NCBI RefSeq assembly: GCF_963259705.1
Contig: NC_081840.1
Span: 4,707,062-4,771,061 of the forward strand
Length of the DNA: 64,000 nucleotides
Source: Myotis daubentonii
Lineage: Eukaryota; Chordata; Mammalia; Chiroptera; Vespertilionidae
Reading direction: 5' to 3'
Positions 9,771-20,083 of the stretch are shown here, in pieces. The notes beneath the pieces were generated by a model. That model saw nothing but the letters and a program-made list of their open reading frames with translations, did not search any database and had not been told where the DNA came from. Numbering within the stretch: the first letter of the stretch is position 1; every line of letters starts with the position of its first letter. Both the position numbers and the translations under genes were made by a program.

Positions 9771-11245
9771 GATCATGATTATCAATAGCCTCCCTCCAGT
9801 TCCGGTCAGACTCTGCGGCCACATGACTTGGCCACAAATGTTTTCAACAATGTGGTTTTCAGAACTTTCCGGACTTTGTTGTTGCCGATAAGAGATTGTG
9901 GACCTCCAGGCATTTGTCGCAGGCCTAATATATTAACAACAAGGACGAAGAGTGGACGACTGGACCCTCGGAACTGAACCCTCTTCAGTTTCCTCCATAC
10001 TCAGCTTAGGCATAAAAGTAAACAATGATTATACTCGGAGCGGAGCTTTGCAACCATCTTCCCTGTTCCCCTCCCTAAACAGACACAAGGAACCCTCAGG
10101 GACATGTCTCTGATTGTGCTTTCTTTGCTGGTGCAGGTTCAAGTTCAAGGTCAAGTGTGCCCTTGGTGTCCCCCATGCCATGCTCACCCCGCAGTGGTAA
10201 GGCTCCCACACTGCTTTCCCATTTCATTACCTGCACTTCTGAGCTCTGAGTCTTTACACCTGCAAGTGCTCAAAGTTGCATTTAAATTTAGCGTGTGCTG
10301 CTTCCTTGCAATAGGCTGGGCAAAAATACCGGCTGCCTGCTTAACTCTCTAACTTAGAAGTGGCTTTTATCTGATGCCTCATCTGGCAGATTTCCCTGTA
10401 ACCTGCATGTCCTGCTCTGCCTATGGTCTCTGTTGTCATCAACATGCTCTGGTTGCTGTGGTGATGAAGGGGGCTCTGGGAGTCCCTTTCAGAGTAAGAG
10501 TCCCTCTCTGTGTGGAGTCCATGCTGAGAACATATTCACCACTAGATCATGTGATGGCACTTCTTGTGTAACCTCATCAAATATCCCCCAGGCAGCAGCA
10601 GGAGCACAGGATGCAACTCAATCCCCTTTTCCCCCATTCTACATGGCTCAGGGTTGCCCAGATCTGGGCATTTCATGGGTCTGCGAAGTTTCATGAAAAG
10701 TTTTTGAGGCTACTGTAGGGTTGACAATGACCACATTTTGCAAAATGTGGACTTTAGAAACACAGCCTACCACCTCCTATAGTCTTCATTTGGCTTTTTG
10801 GAGTATATACTACATTGGACCATTTGACATGGACCAATGAAACATTTTCCTCTAAAGATCTTGGTGCGTGGGCTGTGTGCACAGACCACTTGAACAAATG
10901 TCCAGTTAAAGGATATGTATGTGTCAACCCATAGAATCATAATTTTACTCTGAAATAGCCACTAGATTGTCCCCTGAGAGTGGGCAATGTGTTGACACGT
11001 TAGAACATACGTAACCAAATACAAACATTTATAGAACATCCAACACCTTTCCCTATAAGCTGAAGAGAAGAAACAGCATTCACATCAGTGGTCCATGGTT
11101 TTAAATAGCTCTGATTTCATTCCTCTAAGCCTCCTTTTAGTCACTTGAAATCACCTTTCAGTAACAGGAAATCATCAGAGATGCAAGAAAAGATTTCTAT
11201 GTAAGATTGTTCCTTTCCAGGTTCTTCACACACACAAAGCAGCTT
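9771..11245. other. Unassigned mixed-composition DNA
   Basis: The section 9780-10340 is more GC-rich than its surroundings and may be an old LTR or other dispersed repeat that I cannot name. The rest is ordinary AT-rich DNA. It contains the perfect 20-bp palindrome listed separately. No coding exon is supported. Confidence 0.35.
10731..10750. other. Perfect 20-bp palindrome
   Basis: CCACATTTTGCAAAATGTGG equals its own reverse complement with no spacer. The centre TTTTGCAAAA resembles a dimer site of the C/EBP type, but there is no other regulatory context to support a function. Confidence 0.9.
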
Positions 11246-11510
11246 CCGACATGGCCGACAATGGGGAAATGGGTGAATGAATATTTGGACATTGCATTAT
11301 GGAAAATTATGCAGCCATCAAAAAGCACACATGCAAGGAATGTACTCAGGAAAATGGTTATGATTGATGTAAGTAAGGACAAGCAGAACGCAAAGCTACG
11401 TATATTGATGCCAACACGTTAAGGCTGATACGTTGACACACACAGTTACCAGTGTTCCCCTCTAAATAAATTATCATCTATGTACTTCATTGCCTTTTCC
11501 AACTTTTCAA
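11246..11510 (+). mobile_element. L1 3' UTR fragment, sense
   Basis: The sequence reads in the order of a mammalian L1 3' UTR: GGGGAAATGGGTGAATGAATA, TTATGGAAAATTATGCAGCCATCAAAAAG, then AAGCAGAACGCAAAGCTACG. The downstream end is close to the Helitron at 11524. Confidence 0.65.
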
Positions 11511-11980
11511 AAATTAACATGTATCCTATCTAATAAAAGAGAAACATGATAATTGGCATACGACCGCTACCCTTCCCATTGGCTAATCAGGGCAATATGC
11601 AAATTAACTGCCAGCCAAGATGGCGGCCGGCAGCCAGGCAGCTTAAACTGAACATGAGGCTTGCTTGCTTCAGTGACGGAGGACTGCAACGTTCCCCGCC
11701 TGCCTTGCCAGCCTCTGAGCTTTCAGTTTAAAAAACATTGTAACAAATATAGAAGCTAAAAAAAACACCCAGAAACCAGCTTTCAGAGAGCTGGGATCTC
11801 AGAGCTGGAGTTGATACAGAGTTTTGATTATAGAACCGAAACAAACCAGATACCTGTTTTCAGCAGCTGAGGCCTCAGGGCTGGAGCCAAGCCTCAGAGC
11901 TAAAGCTGGCCCAGAATAAAAAAAGAAAAAAAGGAGCAGTTGGGAGCTTCAGTCCCAGCCTGAAAACAGCCCTCAGCCCC

Positions 11981-12103
11981 TCACCCAGACTGGCCAGGCA
12001 CCCCAGTGGGGACCCCCACCCTGAAGGGTGTGTGACCAGCTGCAAACAGACATCATCCCCTCATCCAGGCTGGCCAGGCACCCCAGTGGGGACCCCCACC
12101 CTG
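11981..12103 (+). repeat. 80-bp-spaced direct repeat inside the Helitron
   Basis: Copies at 11981-12023 and 12061-12103 share TCAYCCAGRCTGGCCAGGCA followed by an identical CCCCAGTGGGGACCCCCACC block. They lie 80 bp apart, upstream of the larger tandem array. Confidence 0.9.
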
Positions 12104-12241
12104 ATCCAGGACACCCTTCAGGGCAAACCAGCTGGCCCCCACCCATGCGCCAGGCCTCTATTCTGTATAGTAAAAGGGTAATATGCCTCCCAGCACCGGG
12201 ATCAGCGGAGCTGAGAGGCCTCCCAGCACCAGGATCAGCAT

Positions 12242-12690
12242 GACAGGGGGCAGCGCCCAAACCCCCTGATCGCCCTGCGGCTCTGTGTGTGACAGGGGCA
12301 GGGCCACAACCTCCCTATCGGCCCTGTTCTGTTCATGACAGGGGAAGGTGCCCCAACCCCCTGATCGGCCCTGCTCTGTGCCTGATAGGGGGGAGCTCCC
12401 CAACCCCCTGATCATCCTGCGGCTCTGTGCGTGACAGGGTGCGGCGCCCCAACTCCCCCACCCCATGGGCCCTGCTCTGTGTGTGACGGGGTAGAGCCAT
12501 AACCTCCCCATCGGCCCTGCCCTGAGTGAGACAGTGGCGACGCCCCAACCCCCTGATCGGCCCTGTTCTGTGCGTGACAGGGAGTGGCGCCACAACCTCC
12601 GCATCGACCCTGCCTTGAGTGTGACAGGAGGCGGTGCCCCAACTCCCCAATCGGCCCTGCTCTGAGCCCGACCAGGGGCTGCACCTAGGG
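12242..12690 (+). repeat. GC-rich ~47-bp tandem array inside the Helitron
   Basis: A GACAGGGG-like motif recurs at 12242, 12291, 12337, 12384, 12433, 12485, 12530, 12576, 12623 and 12670, so spacings run from 45 to 52 bp. Each unit also carries CCCCAAC...CCTGATCGGCCCTG and CTCTGTG blocks. Copies have diverged by scattered substitutions and small indels, so the array is not freshly expanded. Confidence 0.9.
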
Positions 12691-12847
12691 ATTAGGCCTG
12701 CCCTCTGCCACCTGAGAGCAGGCCTAAGCCAGCAGGTAGTTATCTCCCGAGGGGTCCCAGACTGCGGGAGGGCACAGGCTGGGCTGAGGGACCCTCCCCC
12801 TCCCCCCCCCCCCCGAGTGCACAAATTTTTGTGCACCGGGCCTCTAG

Positions 12848-13254
12848 TTACTTTTATAAGCAGAAAAGATTCATTTATATTCATTTTTATCAAAGAATAT
12901 AATGATCAAAAGCTACCTTAGCTGCCTCTCAGACTGAGGTCCATCATCCTCAAATTATGTATCTACCTGCTACCCTGTGTCCAATCATTACCATATTCTC
13001 ACCATCATTTTATTAAAAAGGATTTGTGTTGAGTCTTACAGTTACTAATGAAATAAAAAAAACTCAGCTAAAACCTCATGGATTTAAAGCCACCCATCAA
13101 AAACCTGAAAGAATTCAGATAGTTTTTCACACCACTGTTTCTGTATATAAGGGTTTACTAAGCAAGTTAATCATGTGAGTAAAACTTAGTGAGGAGACAC
13201 ACATAAAATATTTCCTCAAGTCCTGGCAGGCAATTCTGAAGTATAAAGTAATAT
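12848..13254. other. Unassigned AT-rich DNA, no gene seen
   Basis: AT-rich sequence between the Helitron and the exon-like patch. No named repeat is recognised with confidence. Confidence 0.35.
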
Positions 13255-13343
13255 TTTAGCGGGATGTGGATCTTCTCGATCCATTCCAATGGGTCCCCCG
13301 TGTAGGTCTCCACCAAGGGCACTTTCTTAGCCGGCTCAAAAAG
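13255..13343 (-). other. Exon-like coding patch, unidentified
   Basis: Read on the minus strand, this roughly 88-bp GC-richer island sits in AT-rich flanks and gives one clean frame. The frame includes the residues KKVPLVETYTGDPLEWIEKI, with Gly-Asp-Pro and Trp in a context that looks protein-like. Just upstream on the minus strand is a pyrimidine-rich run ending TTTCTTTTTGAG, which could be a splice acceptor. No GT donor follows directly, and the frame continues into AT-rich DNA until a stop at 13167-13169. I do not recognise the protein family. It may be a real or terminal exon, a processed-pseudogene scrap, or chance. Confidence 0.3.
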
Positions 13344-13521
13344 AAATATAACAGAGGAATTGAATCCATGAAATTACAGTCAACCTGCTTATGCCTGAGT
13401 CCTGGTTCTATGTTTTAGTGCCCACGTGAATTTCACAAAATCGCTGAACAGATGTCTCAGTTTTTCATTTGTATAATGCAGGTAAAGAGAAAAGCTCTCT
13501 GGTCAAGTTTTAGTGAGACTT

Positions 13522-13546
13522 TTCATTCATTCATTCATTCATTCAT
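13522..13546. repeat. Short (ATTC)n microsatellite
   Basis: About six CATT/ATTC units lie in unique DNA. Confidence 0.9.
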
Positions 13547-13719
13547 ACTCTGGAACAAAGCATTCCTGGGCACAGCACCAGTCACTACAGGTAGCCCAGT
13601 GAACCTGACAGATGAATTCCTGCCTTTGTGTAATTTCCATCCCATTTGGAGAGGAATACAGTTTACCAGGTGACCATAAACACTGTGGTTTGAAGTGATG
13701 TTAAAAAAATCATAAAGAT

Positions 13720-13942
13720 GCCCTACCTGGTTTGGCTCAGTGGATAGAGCATCAGCCTGCGGACTCAAGGGTCCCAGGTTCGATTCCAGTCAAGAGCATG
13801 TACCTTGGTTGCGGGCACATCCCCAGTAGGGAGTGTGCGGGAGGCAGCAGATCAATGTTTCTCTCTCATCGATGTTTCTAACTCTCTATTTCTCTCCCTT
13901 CCTCTCTGTAAAAAAAATCAATAAAATATATTTTTTTAAAAG
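13720..13942 (+). mobile_element. Ves SINE, full length, sense
   Basis: The head is GCCCTACCTGGTTTGGCTCA, with the tRNA-like boxes, the GTTGCGGGCACATCCCCAGTAGG body and an AATAAAATATATTTTTTT tail. It is flanked by a 10-bp target duplication, ATCATAAAGA, at 13709-13718 and 13943-13952. The intact boxes and duplication suggest a relatively young insertion. Confidence 0.95.
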
Positions 13943-14029
13943 ATCATAAAGAGAAATAAATCAAGATAAAGAACTAGAGTGCGGTGGGCTTGTGGGTGTT
14001 TTAGATAAGGGGGTTCATGAAATCATGTC

Positions 14030-14910
14030 CAAGCATGAGCTGAGAGGAGAATGCTCCTGTGAGCCAACACAAAAGATCAGAAGGGAGAGTTTGGTGAGTT
14101 TATGAAAGAGCAAGGAAGCCCTTGCTCAGGTGCAGAGAAAGTAGGGAGAGCTTAGCAGCTGGTGAGAGAGAGGAAGGCAGGGAGTACATATCCTGAAGTT
14201 TGGGATTTATTTTACCTCCAACTTACGCTCCTAGAAATACCTGAATCATGGTATGCTGAGTTCTCATTGTGTTTTTTAAATATCCCCTGGCCCCTGTGCA
14301 GAGAATCGGTCATAAAAATACAAGATTCCATGTAGGGGACAGCGAGGAGACTGTGGCAATAATTCAGGTGAGCAGTGCCGACGGTTCTCCCTACGTATGC
14401 GCAGAAGGGGTCCAAGAAGCCGTTGACTTAGACGCAGTTGGAGAGAACAGTGACAGGATTTACGGATGGATGGACACATGGCTGTCAGGAAAAGATACGT
14501 CGGAGGATGGCATCCATGTTTGGGGCTGAGCAATAGGAATGGCGACACCATGACTGCGCTCGGAACGTGGTTGGGTGGATTTGAGAGGGAAATCAAGCAT
14601 CCAGTTGACCTTGCCAGCGTTGAGGGACTCCTTCGGCAGTCGGGTGGGGGCTGAGTAGGCAGTTAGACCTATGCGTCCTTGTACGTACATTTGGCTACCA
14701 CCTGGGTACGGGTGGTATTTAAAGTCATGACATTAGAGGAGATGACCTAGGCTGTTGGTGCAGATAAAAGGATGCGGGCTTAAGGACACGTCAGCATGTA
14801 GAAACCAAGAGGAAATGAAGTGGCCAAAATAGGAGACTGAGAAGGAGCAGCCACGTGAAAAGCTGGGACAACAAGGAGTGTGGTGTCCCAGAAGCCAAGA
14901 AAAGAAAGGG
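14030..14910 (+). repeat. Ancient mammal-wide dispersed repeat, family not named
   Basis: The phrase order is one that recurs across mammalian genomes: GGAGACTGTGGCAATAATTCAGGTGAG, then GAGTAGGCAGTTAGACCTATG. GGTGGTATTTAAAGTCATGACATTAG follows, then GGAGACTGAGAAGGAGCAGCCA and GTGTGGTGTCCCAGAAGCCAAG. Related segments appear at 36260, 46050 and 56580 in this window. I cannot assign the RepeatMasker name with certainty. Open frames at 14212-14690 fall inside it and are not genes. Confidence 0.6.
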
Positions 14911-15002
14911 AACTAACGTATATTATAGAAACTACTCTGTATATTCTCGAGTTCCCTTGAGCGAGTCACAACCTCTCTTTTTTTGTTCAGGCAGTGTTTC
15001 TA

Positions 15003-15131
15003 ATGCTTTATACAGCACTCTTCCTCCCTCCCACCTCTCTTCCTCCTTCTTCTTTTCCTCCTTCCTCCTTTCCTCTTTCCCTCCTTTCCTCTTCCTTTCT
15101 TTCTTCCTGCCTTTGTTCCTTCTTTCTTTCC
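15003..15131. repeat. Pyrimidine-rich (CTTC/TTCC) low-complexity tract
   Basis: About 130 bp of C and T, with irregular CCTCCTTC and CTTTCTTTC units. It generates a serine/phenylalanine/leucine-rich frame on the plus strand and a lysine/arginine-rich frame on the minus strand, neither a gene. Confidence 0.9.
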
Positions 15132-15389
15132 TTTACACACAACCATAAACTCAAACTCATCTTTCAAAATAAAAGCTAGGACTTGGACAATCACTATTTC
15201 TAACCATATGTCGCATATGCCATCCAATTCCCTGCCTCCTCTCCCCCACGGTGATCAGCTTCCTCAGTGTTCTGTTCATCATTAACTTGTTCTTTGTTTC
15301 ATAGACTTAGAGCATCTATGCTATTCCTAAAAAAAAAATACTTTTAATTGGCTGATTTTAAATATTATTTTAAAAGTGTCAAACTGCTA

Positions 15390-16700
15390 AATCTATTTTG
15401 GACTTTTTCCATGAAACTTCATATTGCTAATATTCAATGAGCTATGGAGCACTGTAGTGAATTTTGACTGTTGTCTAGTATTTCAACATAATTTTTTCTT
15501 TGACTCTCCCATGGATAGGCCATCCTGTTATTCCTAAATTTCTGCAATTGTGAGCAGTGCAGCTATGGTGTGCTTGCATATGTCTGCCATTGTATATGTG
15601 TGAGAATGTCTTTCAAGACTATTCCTAGAAACAGAATTACTACAACTACTGGTTTTGTGAAACCTCGCCTTTAGGAGGTAATGTCAAATAGATTTTCGAA
15701 GTCCTTACATCAGTTTTCCCTCACCAGTAATACATAGAAGATCCTGTGAATTCTGTAATATATCACCTTGGAATTTTCAGAATTTTTAAACGTTGCCAAT
15801 TGAAATGATATACAATAGCTCTTTGTGGTCTTGGTTTACATTTTCCCATTACCAAGTGTTTTGAACATTTCTTTATATTATTGACCTTATTATATGTGTG
15901 TCTTTTGTCCATTTTTTGAAACGATTACTTGATTTTTATGTTAATTCTTTGTTAGGTGTGTGTATTGCAAATATCTTCCTTCTCCTAGTTCATAGATTGT
16001 CTTTTTATTTTTTTAAGGATAGTTTGGTTAATTTTAGTAAATTAAAGTTTTTTTATCCTTTGTCAATACTTTTGTGTCTTGTTTAAAGTTCTATTTAATT
16101 CTCAAGAAGTAAAGCATATTCCCATTTATTTTTGACATTTTTAGTATTTTTGTTTTACACTTGAGACCTTAATCCATCTAGAATTAATCTTTGTACATGG
16201 CATGAGGTAGGGATCCAATTTTCTATTTTTACATATAGAAATTGATTTTTGAAATCTATTCCCCACTCTGTCATCGTACATGCTACTCTGATGTGTACCA
16301 AAATCCCCTGCACATGTAGATGGATTTCCCCCTGACACCCCAGTGGTCAATGTGTCTTTCTCTGTTCTATTTCCACACTCCTATGATGTCTACAGTTTCA
16401 TCATCAATGCTAATCTCTGGTATCACCACTTCTGACTTTTCCCCTTCAGAAGAGTCCTAGCTAGACTTGAAGGTTTAATCTTTACTCTCTGGTATATATT
16501 TCAGACATCACTTGTCAAGTTCCATAATTGGAACTACATGAAATGGAGAGATCAGTTTAGGTAGAATGAGTGTCTTTATGATATTAATGTTTTCTCTCTA
16601 TGAATATGGTATATTTCTCCCTCCGTTTAGATACTCTTTACTGCCTCTTACTAAATATTTTCTAGTGTGTTTCTTATAGTTTTCTCTCTTTTTCCCCTGT
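15390..16700 (-). mobile_element. L1 fragment, antisense (ORF2/3' region)
   Basis: On the plus strand this reads as the complement of L1. TTTCTATTTTTACATATAGAAATTG follows a GGCATGAGGTAGGGATCCAATTTT block, and an ATGTGTCTTTCTCTGTTCTATTTCC block and GAATATGGTATATTTCTCCCTCCG come later. That is the usual antisense order of the ORF2 C-terminal half. The left limit is uncertain, and no intact frame remains. Confidence 0.65.
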
Positions 16701-16759
16701 GGTTCCTCCAGAGTGTTTTGGGGGAAAGGATGCAGCAGTCTGTTTCTTCAAAACCTTGG

Positions 16760-17110
16760 CAATGACCAAACCCAAAATTTACCTATCTCCCACTCTGCCC
16801 TTTGCCTCTGCTAATGAAGCCTGTCAATGTCAACTCACATCATGCAGTTTCACACCTCAGTTTGTGGTGCCTCCCCTGCTTTGAATGCCCTATGTTCTCT
16901 GCTCATCTTGGTTAATACCTGTTCAGCTTTTTTGACCTTCCAGCCTGGGTGAGTTTCCCATAATTACTTGTGTTTGCGTCTTACACAAGCCTTTCAAATT
17001 TCAATTGACCTGATCTAAGGAGCTTGTCTTACCCATTACACTATGAGCACAAGGACCGTATTTCATTTGTCTTGGGTTTTCCAGTGTCTTACACAGGCAC
17101 TGTCCTTTAA
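16760..17110 (+). repeat. Probable L2 3' region
   Basis: Weak similarity to L2: GCCTCCCCTGCTTTGAATGCCCTATGTTC, then ACTATGAGCACAAGGACCGTATTTCATTTGTCTT near the end. The call is by eye and divergence is high. Confidence 0.5.
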
Positions 17111-17551
17111 ATGTTTGTTCAGTTAAGCTGCCAAGTTGTCTTAGTAATCCAGAGGTCAGAGGGCAGGATCTAGGCCAAGTCAACATCATTAAGTGGAATT
17201 ATTCTGGAAAAACAGCTAAAGAACCTGAATCTTATTGTTCCTTATCCCTAAAACAATGTGAAAGCATTGATGGGTGGTTCTCTCTGAGCGTCAGACCTTT
17301 CATTAACCACGTGGGCATTATTCCTGGCCTGCATATCTAGTTGGAAGCTCTGAATTTTAAAAGAGGGGAACACATGTAGATAGTGATGAGTGTTCTGAAA
17401 ATACAAGGATGAACACTACACAGGATGCACAGGGTTTTGGTTTTACTAATCCCACCACAGGCATCAGCCTTTCAGAAAACAATGAAGACACATTTTATAG
17501 CATTAACCCTCTTGTAAGAGCATCAGATTTTTATAAGCACAACACAGTGAA

Positions 17552-17552
17552 T

Positions 17553-17578
<26 letters not shown>
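17552..17578. repeat. (CT)n microsatellite
   Basis: An uninterrupted run of about 13 CT units lies 26 bp upstream of the Helitron at 17604. Confidence 0.95.
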
Positions 17579-17584
<6 letters not shown>

Positions 17585-17603
17585 TAATACAATAATTAAT
17601 AAA

Positions 17604-17905
17604 TCTCTCTATATAAAAGCGTAAGTGACCATGCAACCAGTAGATATGACATGCACTGACCACCAGGGGGCAGACACTCAATGTATAGGCATGGAAACAT
17701 GGAACAGATTGATGAATCTCAGAGGGAAGTGGGGAGAGGGAAGGGGATTCATGCACCAGTGGGGTCCATCAGTCTGGCCTGTGAGGATCGGGCCGAATCT
17801 GTGCACCAGGCCTCTGACATCCTCCAAGGGGTCCCGGATTGCGAGAGGGTGCAGGCCAGGCCGAGGGACCCCACCAGTGCACGAATCCGTGCACTGGGAC
17901 TCTAG
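17604..17905 (+). mobile_element. HeliBat-type Helitron, 302 bp
   Basis: It starts TCTCTCTATATAAAAGCG with A before, and ends with a strong hairpin, AGTGCACG/CGTGCACT (17877-17896), followed by GGGACTCTAG and then T. The interior differs from the other Helitrons here and includes the CTCF-like motif listed separately. The open frames at 17625-17951 are chance frames. Confidence 0.88.
17660..17673 (+). promoter_or_regulatory. CTCF-like core motif inside a Helitron
   Basis: CCACCAGGGGGCAG matches the CTCF core CCACCAGGGGGCGC at 12 of 14 positions, including the whole CCACCAGGGGGC block. Binding cannot be judged from sequence alone. The interest is that it is carried by a mobile element. Confidence 0.5.
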
Positions 17906-19923
17906 TAAGAATATAAGAATATACTCGTGTTTTGCATACTCACAACTGTAAGCTGACTTTTTCCCAACTCTGTATATTATATATTAAGTATATATTATAC
18001 ATCTATATATGAAAATGTAAAATATATTATATGAACTATATATCTATATATACTGATATATTAATTATATTATCCTTAATTTTCAGGTAGTCTTTGCTAA
18101 GAAGCTATTAAAAAATGATGAGACACTAAGACTGGCCTTTTTTATTTTAAGAATGTAACCACTATTTAAACAGTAAATTAAAGAGTCATTGTATTCTATT
18201 ATCTAATAGCATTTATAAAGACCTCTTTATATTGCTTCAATGAAACAACGTTTAAACTATACATTAAATGTTCAATTCTATTTTATAATGTCCTTAATCC
18301 AGTTTGGGGGGAAAATTTCCTATCACTGAGCACCGTTAACATTTGTATGAAAGACTTGATTATTCTGACAAAGGAAGCAGCAGTGGCTGTAACTACAATG
18401 GTCACATTTTCCCAGGAGGGAAAGAGTCCTTAACCTCAGCCAGGAGATTTGAAACTCAACTCTGGGGACTCCTGGGTCCTGGCATGGGGACTTGGGTCAC
18501 CGTGGGGCGTGAGGGAAACTGGGCAGGCGGGGGCAAGAAGTGTGTGTACTCTTTGATAATTACGCATAGAAGTAAAGATAAGTCCCTGAAGATCCATGCT
18601 CCCGCACCCCAATCAAACAATACATCACCGTATCTGCTCTGACTCCTTTAAACTAATACCTCTGAGATCAAGTTGAATTCCCCTTTGTAACCATTCTTCC
18701 CTCTTTTTTCCCAGGGAGGCCATCTGCATTTCGAAGTTGTTGCATATCTTTCCCATCCATATTTTTAACACTGGCACTACGTACCTTTTGTATCTATAAA
18801 TAACAAACAGTATCGGTTGGTGTGTGCTGACAATTAAGGGAATGGGATCGCACTGTGTATATCCTCCTGCCACATCTGTTACTCAAACTTGCGCTTCAGC
18901 CACGATGACTCGCGTTGATTCGCACAGATCCGGTTCATTCATTCCAACAGCTGTGCATCTGCAATCGTCAGGGGTCTCGGTTGCAAACAACAGAAACCGA
19001 CTCTAATTGAATTAAAAAGAAACGGATTTAATGAGAAGGATGTTGGGGCATTGACAGAAGAAACAGAAAGTCTGAAGAAATTTCAGGAAAAGGACAGCTT
19101 CAAGGGGAGAGGCCAAGAAACTGAAATCGCAGTCACAGTTTCACCTGTGGCTGGGGCCAAGCTGGTGCCTCTGGACTGTGTACACCACCAGTACGACCTT
19201 CACCGCTGACACCACCAACAGCACCGGGCTGTGCATGCCACCAGTCATGGCAGCAGTGCTGGTGCTGTTGAAGTGTGGAAGCAACCCTGGTCCCGCGTTT
19301 GCTGCCGATAACACCGGCCCATGCATGTCACCCCTGGTGCAGCCACCTCTGATGTTCGGGACACTGGACAGCGGGTGCTGATCTGGCCTGGCCCGTGGCT
19401 GACTGTCGCCAACTCTGCGCCCTTCATCTTCATTTCATATTCTACTCTTTCTATCATTTTCAGGCGCAGGTCCACGTCCTGAGAGCACAGCGCTAGATAA
19501 GACTCAGTATTGGTCCTCACAGGGCTGGCCCCCTGGAGGATAATAAATTGTATTCAAATCTGCATTGGCATTTATACCTGATGACGCTCACTCAGGACTC
19601 CATGTCCCCAGCAGGGCTCTGGAGGCCCCGTGTTCAAACTCACATCTTTACGTTGCCCCACCTGCCAGGAAGCCAGAAGGAATATCTTCTCCCTTTTTGC
19701 AGCTGCCCCGTTTTTCTACCAAAATAGAGCGGTTGGTCTTGGCATTGCCATCTTTTTAATTTCAGACACTCACCGGTAGTAAAATCATGTCCAAAGGTGT
19801 TTTCATTTGCATACTCCTGATCGGCTGAGAGAAAGATAAGTCCATTGCGATTATATGCTCCCAGCCTTTGACGCTTCTTTCAACAGTATTTTTACTCGTG
19901 TTCACATCAGCTTGATTGAGTTA
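17906..19923. other. Unassigned DNA, no gene seen
   Basis: The section 17940-18300 is very AT-rich. The section 18950-19560 is more GC-rich and includes GGGTCTCGGTTGCAAACAACAG...TCTAATTGAATTAAAAAG, which resembles an old dispersed repeat I cannot name. The overlapping open frames at 19141-19759 are not supported as genes. Confidence 0.4.
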
Positions 19924-20083
19924 TCCTATATAATAAAGAGCTAATATGCTAATTAGACCGGACGGCAGAAAGACCTTCTGGAATGACCTTCCAGAACGAC
20001 CAGTGCGGGTGTATGGGCCCACGAGGCAGCCAGGGCTGCGAGGGCCAAGATTCTTACATGAATTTCGTGCATCGGACCTCTAG
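19924..20083 (+). mobile_element. Short HeliBat-type Helitron, 160 bp, near-complete ends
   Basis: It begins TCCTATATAATAAAGAGC, then TAATATGCTAATTAGACCGG, and ends ATTTCGTGCATCGGACCTCTAG. A precedes it and T follows. It is the closest relative in this window of the copy at 864-1040 and the best preserved of the short type. Confidence 0.92.

Larger units (their letters stand above)
11524..12847 (+). mobile_element. Long non-autonomous HeliBat-type Helitron (1.3 kb) with internal tandem repeats
   Basis: It begins TCCTATCTAATAAAAGAG with A before it, and an AATATGCAAATTAACTGCC box follows at about 11593. It ends in the hairpin TGCACAAATTTTTGTGCA followed by CCGGGCCTCTAG, with T after. Both ends are therefore near-consensus. 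Inside are two 43-bp copies 80 bp apart (11981 and 12061) and a GC-rich tandem array (12242-12690). There is no Rep/helicase coding. Open frames of up to 186 residues on the minus strand run through the tandem array and are repeat translations. The filler may derive from captured host DNA, a known Helitron behaviour, but I cannot identify a donor. Confidence 0.9.

Noticed and set aside
12333..12893. 186-residue minus-strand open frame and its overlapping neighbours
   Set aside because: They translate the 47-bp tandem array of a Helitron, giving periodic peptides, not a gene.
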